10,096 nt of DNA. It comes from JBCCRH01 sp039208045 (lineage in GTDB: Bacteria; Bacteroidota; Bacteroidia; Chitinophagales; Saprospiraceae). Position numbers and translations under genes: made by a program. The stretch covers positions 1 through 10,096 of the forward strand of contig JBCCRH010000216.1 of the NCBI GenBank assembly GCA_039208045.1. The letters run 5' to 3'. Every line of letters begins with the position of its first letter. Positions within the stretch are counted from its first letter, which is position 1. The notes under the pieces were generated by a model. It was given only the letters and a program-made list of their open reading frames with translations. It was not told where the DNA came from and did not search any database. This document shows, piece after piece, positions 6,714 through 10,096 of this stretch.

Positions 6714-7430
6714 TTATATTTCAAAATCAACCCCTCTGCGGAGTAGGTCGGCATAGCGTTCTTGTACTAATTTTTCATATTTTTCCTTGTCAAAGCTGTA
6801 CAATTTGGCAGGTCGATGCGCCACGCCTTTTTGTATGCCCACGGCAGTAAGCACCCCCATTTTTAATATTTTAGTGCGAAAATTGCGCTTGTTGAGCTGA
6901 TCCACGCCCAATATCGATTCGTACAATTGCTGCAATTGCGAAAGCGTAAATTGCTCAGGGAGTAGCTCAAAACCAATCGGCTGGTAGCGCACTTTGGAGC
7001 GTAGGCGAGCGATGGCCATGTGTAAGATACGGTCGTGGTCAAAGGCTAAGCTGGGTATCTGATCGATTTCAAACCATTTTACTGTTCGAGCATCAGAAGC
7101 AGCTTGTACAGGGTGGGCCATCAAGTTAATTAGTGCAAAATAAGCCACGCTGACCACCCGTCCACGTGGGTCCCGCTCAGGATGGCCAAAAGAATAGAGT
7201 TGCTCAATAAACACATCTTTTACACCCGTTTCTTCTTCCAATTCGCGCAGCGCCGCTTGCTCCAGTGTCTCATCCATATCTACGAAGCCCCCCGGCAAGG
7301 CCCATTGTCCTTCGAACGGAGCGTGCGCCCGCTGGATGAGCAACACCTTGAGCTTACTGCTGGCGTCAAATCCGAAGATAACGCAGTCAACCGTCAAAGC
7401 TGGTCTTGGGTATTCGTAAGTGTATGGCAT
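6714..7430 (-). CDS. nrtR: NrtR-type Nudix and winged-helix transcriptional regulator of NAD metabolism
   Basis: The 238-residue protein has an N-terminal Nudix domain (about 10-145) and a C-terminal winged-helix region (about 155-235, with [15 protein letters not shown] and [12 protein letters not shown]). This is the architecture of the NrtR family, which senses ADP-ribose or related NAD products and represses NAD synthesis or salvage genes. The Nudix box is complete: Gly48, Glu54, Arg62, Glu63, Glu66, Glu67 and Gly69 (RELEEETGV, 62-70). It could therefore still hydrolyse ADP-ribose-like substrates, although many NrtR proteins have lost this. It begins 5 bp after the pncB stop, which makes pncB the natural target. 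Other members of this family in Bacteroidota control sugar use, but the pncB neighbour favours NAD. A pure ADP-ribose hydrolase is the main alternative. Confidence 0.85.
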   Translation of the reverse strand: MPYTYEYPRPALTVDCVIFGFDASSKLKVLLIQRAHAPFEGQWALPGGFVDMDETLEQAALRELEEETGVKDVFIEQLYSFGHPERDPRGRVVSVAYFALINLMAHPVQAASDARTVKWFEIDQIPSLAFDHDRILHMAIARLRSKVRYQPIGFELLPEQFTLSQLQQLYESILGVDQLNKRNFRTKILKMGVLTAVGIQKGVAHRPAKLYSFDKEKYEKLVQERYADLLRRGVDFEI

Positions 7431-7435
7431 CTAAT

Positions 7436-8893
7436 TTATGCGTGTGCGTGTTGCTTAATGAGCATCTTTCGACGCTGATCTAGTTCTGGGGATAAACCCA
7501 CTGGATAGTTTGCTAATTCGATCTGCTGAAAAAGGGCCTGCTGTCTTATGCTGAAAGCTCTAATATCGTAAATACTTGGAAAATTGTAAACTAATTTACC
7601 ACTTCTGAAGATAGCTTGTAGTAGATTTTCTGCTTGGCCTCCATTTATGTGCTGTCGTTGGTCAGTTAAAGTAGGTATAATTTGATGCGGCGTATTTGTT
7701 ATTTTCTCGTCTATAATTTGGTCGCCTAGCGGTTGGCCACTTTCGTGGAAATAGCGCTGCACTTGCTGTAAGCCGGGTATAGAAGTCTTGATGGCATCTT
7801 CTGAAAGCTTGACTTTATCCTGCCACTGCCCGTCTCGATCTTTCAGGGCCGCTAGTTTGTACACGCCACCCAAGGCCGCTTGGTCGTAAGCTGTGGCAAG
7901 CTGGGTACCCACGCCCCAAACGCTGATTTCAGCACCACTTTCTTTTAAAGCCGCTATGCGATGCTCGTTCAAATCATTACTCGCCACAATAGCCAGATCA
8001 GCTAGCCCCGCTTCATCTAAGAGCTCTCGCGCCAGCTTACTAAGGGCTGTCAAATCACCGCTATCCAAACGAATACCCAGCGGCTGATACCCTTTTTCAA
8101 GGAGCTGGCGACTTACTTTTATGGCATGGCGCACCCCTTGTTCCGTATCATAAGTATCCACCAAAAAAATGCAATTATTAGGCATGGCATTAGCGTAAGC
8201 CTCAAACGATTCTAGTTCACTGTCGTAACACATCACCCAAGAATGGGCATGCGTCCCCTTGACGGGAATCCGAAATAATAGGCCTGCTAGCACATTGCTA
8301 GTACCGGTACATCCGCCAATATAAGCCGCCCGGCTCGCTGAGACGCCACCATCTGCTCCCTGCGCTCGGCGCAAGCCAAATTCGAGCACGGCATCCCCTT
8401 GTGCTGCCCGCACCACTCGACTGGCCTTAGTAGCGATGAGGGTAGAAAAATTGACGAGCGTCAGCAGTGCCGTCTCGATCAATTGCGCTTGCACAAGCGG
8501 CCCTCTTACGCGGATAAGCGGTGTATTAGGAAAAACCACAGTTCCTTCTGGAATGGCATCAATATCACAAGTAAATTCCATGCGCTGCAAAAAGTTGAGG
8601 AAGCTTTCGCTAAATAGTGCTTTACCATCGCTGCCTCGCAGCGTCCCCAAATACTGAATTTCATTCACACCAAAGTGGAATTGCTGCAAAAAATCAGCCG
8701 CCAAGGCTAAGCCACACGCTAGCGCATAATGCCCTCCAAAGGGTGCCTTGCGAAAGTAAAGGTGAAAAACTGCTTCTCGATCTGCCATGCCGTTTTTCCA
8801 GTAGCCTTGCGCCATAGTGAGCTGGTAAAGGTCGGTGAGTAGGCTGAGTTTTTGCCCTTGGTAGAGTTTAGACAGGTGTGAGGAAGGTATCAT
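7436..8893 (-). CDS. pncB: Nicotinate phosphoribosyltransferase
   Basis: PncB joins nicotinate to PRPP with ATP hydrolysis to give nicotinate mononucleotide, the first step of the Preiss-Handler NAD salvage route, in the cytoplasm. The 485-residue protein has the family landmarks in order: LLTDLYQLTMAQGYW (18-32), the EFGLRRAQG block (171-179), GTHAHSWVM (213-221) with His217 at the expected phosphorylated-His position, GIRLDSGDL (273-281) and ASNDLNE (304-310). Length is normal for the longer bacterial/animal type of the enzyme. It is the first gene of the minus-strand set pncB-nrtR-WG-purE. Palindromic half-sites lie directly before the start, so repression by the following NrtR-type protein is likely. 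The ATG at 8893 leaves the TDLYQLTM block at its usual distance from the N-terminus. Confidence 0.95.
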   Translation of the reverse strand: MIPSSHLSKLYQGQKLSLLTDLYQLTMAQGYWKNGMADREAVFHLYFRKAPFGGHYALACGLALAADFLQQFHFGVNEIQYLGTLRGSDGKALFSESFLNFLQRMEFTCDIDAIPEGTVVFPNTPLIRVRGPLVQAQLIETALLTLVNFSTLIATKASRVVRAAQGDAVLEFGLRRAQGADGGVSASRAAYIGGCTGTSNVLAGLLFRIPVKGTHAHSWVMCYDSELESFEAYANAMPNNCIFLVDTYDTEQGVRHAIKVSRQLLEKGYQPLGIRLDSGDLTALSKLARELLDEAGLADLAIVASNDLNEHRIAALKESGAEISVWGVGTQLATAYDQAALGGVYKLAALKDRDGQWQDKVKLSEDAIKTSIPGLQQVQRYFHESGQPLGDQIIDEKITNTPHQIIPTLTDQRQHINGGQAENLLQAIFRSGKLVYNFPSIYDIRAFSIRQQALFQQIELANYPVGLSPELDQRRKMLIKQHAHA

Positions 8894-8899
8894 AAATGC

Positions 8900-8929
8900 C
8901 TTAGTTTGATTTTTAAACTAAGTTAGTTT
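8900..8929 (-). promoter_or_regulatory. Double palindrome before pncB, candidate NrtR operator
   Basis: CTTAGTTT (8900-8907) and AAACTAAG (8915-8922) form a perfect 8-bp inverted repeat with a 7-bp spacer. The second arm also pairs with TTAGTTT (8923-8929) around one base. The two dyads have centres at 8911 and 8922, 11 bp or one helical turn apart. The set starts 6 bp before the pncB ATG. Its size fits the roughly 21-bp palindromes known for NrtR. Assignment to the neighbouring regulator is inference; a hairpin in the mRNA leader is an alternative. Confidence 0.55.
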
Positions 8930-8937
8930 GCTTTTAG

Positions 8938-8945
8938 TAAACCTA
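8938..8945 (-). promoter_or_regulatory. Possible -7 element of the pncB operon
   Basis: On the minus strand the box reads TAGGTTTA, one base off TAnnTTTG, and lies 44 bp before the pncB ATG. Transcription from it would begin just before or within the double palindrome. No TTG is found at the best distance (the nearest is about 24 bp away), so this is weak. Confidence 0.25.
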
Positions 8946-9050
8946 CAAGTTTTGCCCAGTAATTACACCCAATAAAATTTTATCGACCAACTTTCGTTGA
9001 AAGGAATGAGTCTATTTGAATGGCTTTTTCATTGGTATTAATATTTAGAA

Positions 9051-9641
9051 ATGCGATATATTATAGTATCTTTTTTGGGATTCATTACCCTTGCAAGTTT
9101 TGCACAAGACAGCACCGCTACCAACCAGCTCGAACCCCTGACTATCGCTTATGAATATCAAAAGTGGGAAGATTTCCGATCCTATGAGGGGAAGTTCCGA
9201 GTGTTGATCCCAGGCGCAGTGAGCACAAAAGAGCAGACTTTGGAGACTGGGGTAGGGGAGTTGACTTACCATACGGCCTACTGCGAATTAAAAGACAAGA
9301 ATGCAGATAATCTAGTGTACATCATAAGCTATTGTGATTATCCAGATGGAGGTATGCACTCCGATTCTACGGAACTTCTGGGTGAATTTTTTGCTGCTAC
9401 GATGGAAGGCGCTGCTGCGAGTGTAGAGGGTGCGGTAGTGTATGAGCAGACTAGGGATTTCCGGGAGTATCCAGGGCGAGTATGGCGTGTGGATTACTTG
9501 GAGGGGAAGGCCGTGATTAAGACTAGGGCTTTTTTGGTGGGTAATCGGTTCTATTCTTTGCAAACGATTACTACCAAGGAGCGGAGTCTGAATCGGTCGA
9601 GCGAGCGGTTTTTTAGTTCGTTTCGGCTGTTTGGGGGGTGA
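9051..9641 (+). CDS. Exported protein of unknown function
   Basis: I cannot name the family. The 196-residue protein starts with a signal peptide (MRYIIVSFLGFITLASFAQ, cut after about 18 or 19), so it is exported. The mature part reads as one alternating alpha/beta domain. It contains FRVLIPGAVSTKEQTLETGVGEL (49-71), LVYIISYCDYPDG (87-99), a helix with Ala-rich EGAAASVEG (118-126), and REYPGRVWRVDYLEG then AFLVGNRFYSLQTI (138-173). The pattern of an (I/F)PG segment, a YxxSYxDYP strand and an LVGNRFY strand near the end occurs in uncharacterised secreted bacterial proteins with a PsbP-like outline. This comparison is from memory and weak. Two Cys are present (78 and 95). It is divergent from pncB and followed by the repeat region. 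The promoter was not found. Confidence 0.75.
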   Translation: MRYIIVSFLGFITLASFAQDSTATNQLEPLTIAYEYQKWEDFRSYEGKFRVLIPGAVSTKEQTLETGVGELTYHTAYCELKDKNADNLVYIISYCDYPDGGMHSDSTELLGEFFAATMEGAAASVEGAVVYEQTRDFREYPGRVWRVDYLEGKAVIKTRAFLVGNRFYSLQTITTKERSLNRSSERFFSSFRLFGG

Positions 9642-9690
9642 TGGGAGGGATGGTTTAGGGGTTTGGGAGTTTTGGGGTTGAGGGGTTTAG
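9633..9690 (+). repeat. G-run tract with quadruplex potential after the exported-protein gene
   Basis: The plus strand carries seven runs of three or more G within 58 bases. GGGG (9658-9661), GGG (9665-9667), GGGG (9674-9677) and GGGG (9682-9685), with loops of 3, 6 and 4, satisfy the usual G-quadruplex rule. The tract includes TTTAGGGG- and TTTTGGGG-like words and the 13-mer shared with 4887-4899. It begins over the stop codon of the gene. Confidence 0.55.
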
Positions 9691-9741
9691 GTGACGGATG
9701 ACGAGTTTTGGGTGATGGATTATGGGTGACGAGTGGGGCTC

Positions 9742-9788
9742 AATATTGGATATTTAAACTGTGCTATAGCCAAGTAATATCCAATATT
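9742..9788. repeat. Inverted repeat in 117-bp unit 1
   Basis: AATATTGGATATT (9742-9754) is the perfect reverse complement of AATATCCAATATT (9776-9788). In the 21-base loop ACT (9758-9760) pairs with AGT (9773-9775), flanking the palindrome GCTATAGC (9763-9770). The whole could extrude as a cruciform or fold as RNA in either direction. All these bases are the same in the other two units. Confidence 0.9.
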
Positions 9789-9858
9789 TCGCGGGAAAGG
9801 ATTTTGGGTGACGGATGACGAGTTTTGGGTGACGGATTACGGGTGACGAGTGGGGCTC

Positions 9859-9905
9859 AATATTGGATATTTAAACTGTGCTATAGCCAAGTAATATCCA
9901 ATATT
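9859..9905. repeat. Inverted repeat in 117-bp unit 2
   Basis: Same 13-bp arms, loop and GCTATAGC core as in unit 1, without a single change. Confidence 0.9.
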
Positions 9906-9975
9906 TCGCGGGAAAGGAGTTTGGGTGACGGATGACGAGTTTTGGGTGACGGATTACGGGTGACAAGTGGGGCTC

Positions 9976-10022
9976 AATATTGGATATTTAAACTGTGCTA
10001 TAGCCAAGTAATATCCAATATT
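9976..10022. repeat. Inverted repeat in 117-bp unit 3
   Basis: Same 13-bp arms, loop and GCTATAGC core as in units 1 and 2, without a single change. Confidence 0.9.
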
Positions 10023-10040
10023 TCGCGGGAAAGGAGTTTG

Positions 10041-10096
10041 GAGGAAGGAGGGCGAAGGACGAAGGAAGGGTTTTCTGGTTATTTTTTCTTTTTAGG
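10041..10096 (+). other. Purine tract and T-rich end of the window
   Basis: Bases 10041-10070 are purines except for two C, in GAAGGA-like words, and then the sequence turns abruptly T-rich. It follows the third repeat unit directly and may be another low-complexity spacer element. No gene is seen up to the window edge. Confidence 0.4.

Larger units (their letters stand above)
9691..10041 (+). repeat. Three tandem 117-bp direct repeats
   Basis: The units are 9691-9807, 9808-9924 and 9925-10041, with exactly 117-bp spacing. Copies 1 and 2 differ at three bases (9716, 9723 and 9802); copies 2 and 3 differ at one (9965 against 9848). The first 50 bases of each unit are G-rich and built of smaller words such as TGACGGATGACGAGT and TGACGGATTACGGG. 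The remainder is AT-rich with a perfect inverted repeat and ends CGCGGGAAAGGA. No gene runs through it. The high identity points to recent expansion or copy correction. Confidence 0.92.

Noticed and set aside
6332..6754. Minus-strand open frame of 140 codons
   Set aside because: It overlaps the nrtR end and the WG lipoprotein in another frame; the WG frame has a signal peptide and repeats.
8894..9050. tRNA or riboswitch in the spacer before pncB
   Set aside because: The spacer has no cloverleaf or conserved riboswitch core; only the short palindromes are visible.
9691..10041. CRISPR array
   Set aside because: The period is 117 bp with no variable spacers and no cas genes; whole units are repeated.
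9642..10096. Insertion sequence or retron
   Set aside because: No transposase or reverse transcriptase is encoded here, and no terminal inverted repeats with target duplications could be seen within the window.

Overview
The window looks like chromosomal DNA of a Bacteroidota (Bacteroidetes) bacterium, most likely near the Saprospiria (Lewinella/Haliscomenobacter type); this placement is inference. The clues are TAnnTTTG-like -7 promoter boxes, few Shine-Dalgarno sequences, signal peptides ending in Q-A-Q or F-A-Q, an OmpA protein with thrombospondin type 3 repeats, WG-repeat and S8 lipoproteins, and G-rich direct repeats between genes.

Left part (1-3334). A plus-strand gene encodes a membrane-anchored coiled-coil protein of unknown role (48-1073). 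It ends in a hairpin and is followed by two minus-strand genes: a small DUF433 protein (1255-1494) and a subtilisin-like S8 lipoprotein (1614-3131). A strong hairpin (1559-1588) separates these two. DUF433 proteins are usually paired with a PIN-like toxin. Here the expected partner position holds only a 33-codon open stretch without a start.

Middle (3335-4972). A 511-residue outer-membrane protein has an N-terminal barrel-like region, eight calcium-binding-type TSP3 repeats and a C-terminal OmpA peptidoglycan-binding domain. It converges on purE across a G-rich 16-bp tandem repeat that forms a long inverted repeat with the end of purE.

Right part (4973-8893). Four minus-strand genes with gaps of 5, 12 and 19 bp form a probable operon, in transcription order: pncB (nicotinate phosphoribosyltransferase), an NrtR-type Nudix/winged-helix protein, a ten-repeat WG lipoprotein and purE. 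The reading is NAD salvage with its own regulator, linked to a purine biosynthesis step. Three TTAGTTT half-sites just before the pncB start form two overlapping palindromes 11 bp apart and are the best candidate for the regulator's operator.

Right end (8894-10096). After the divergent spacer comes a small exported protein of unknown function (9051-9641). It is followed by 455 bp without genes: a G-run tract with quadruplex potential, then three almost identical 117-bp direct repeats. Each repeat carries a perfect 13-bp inverted repeat around a GCTATAGC palindrome. This array is the least explained structure in the window.
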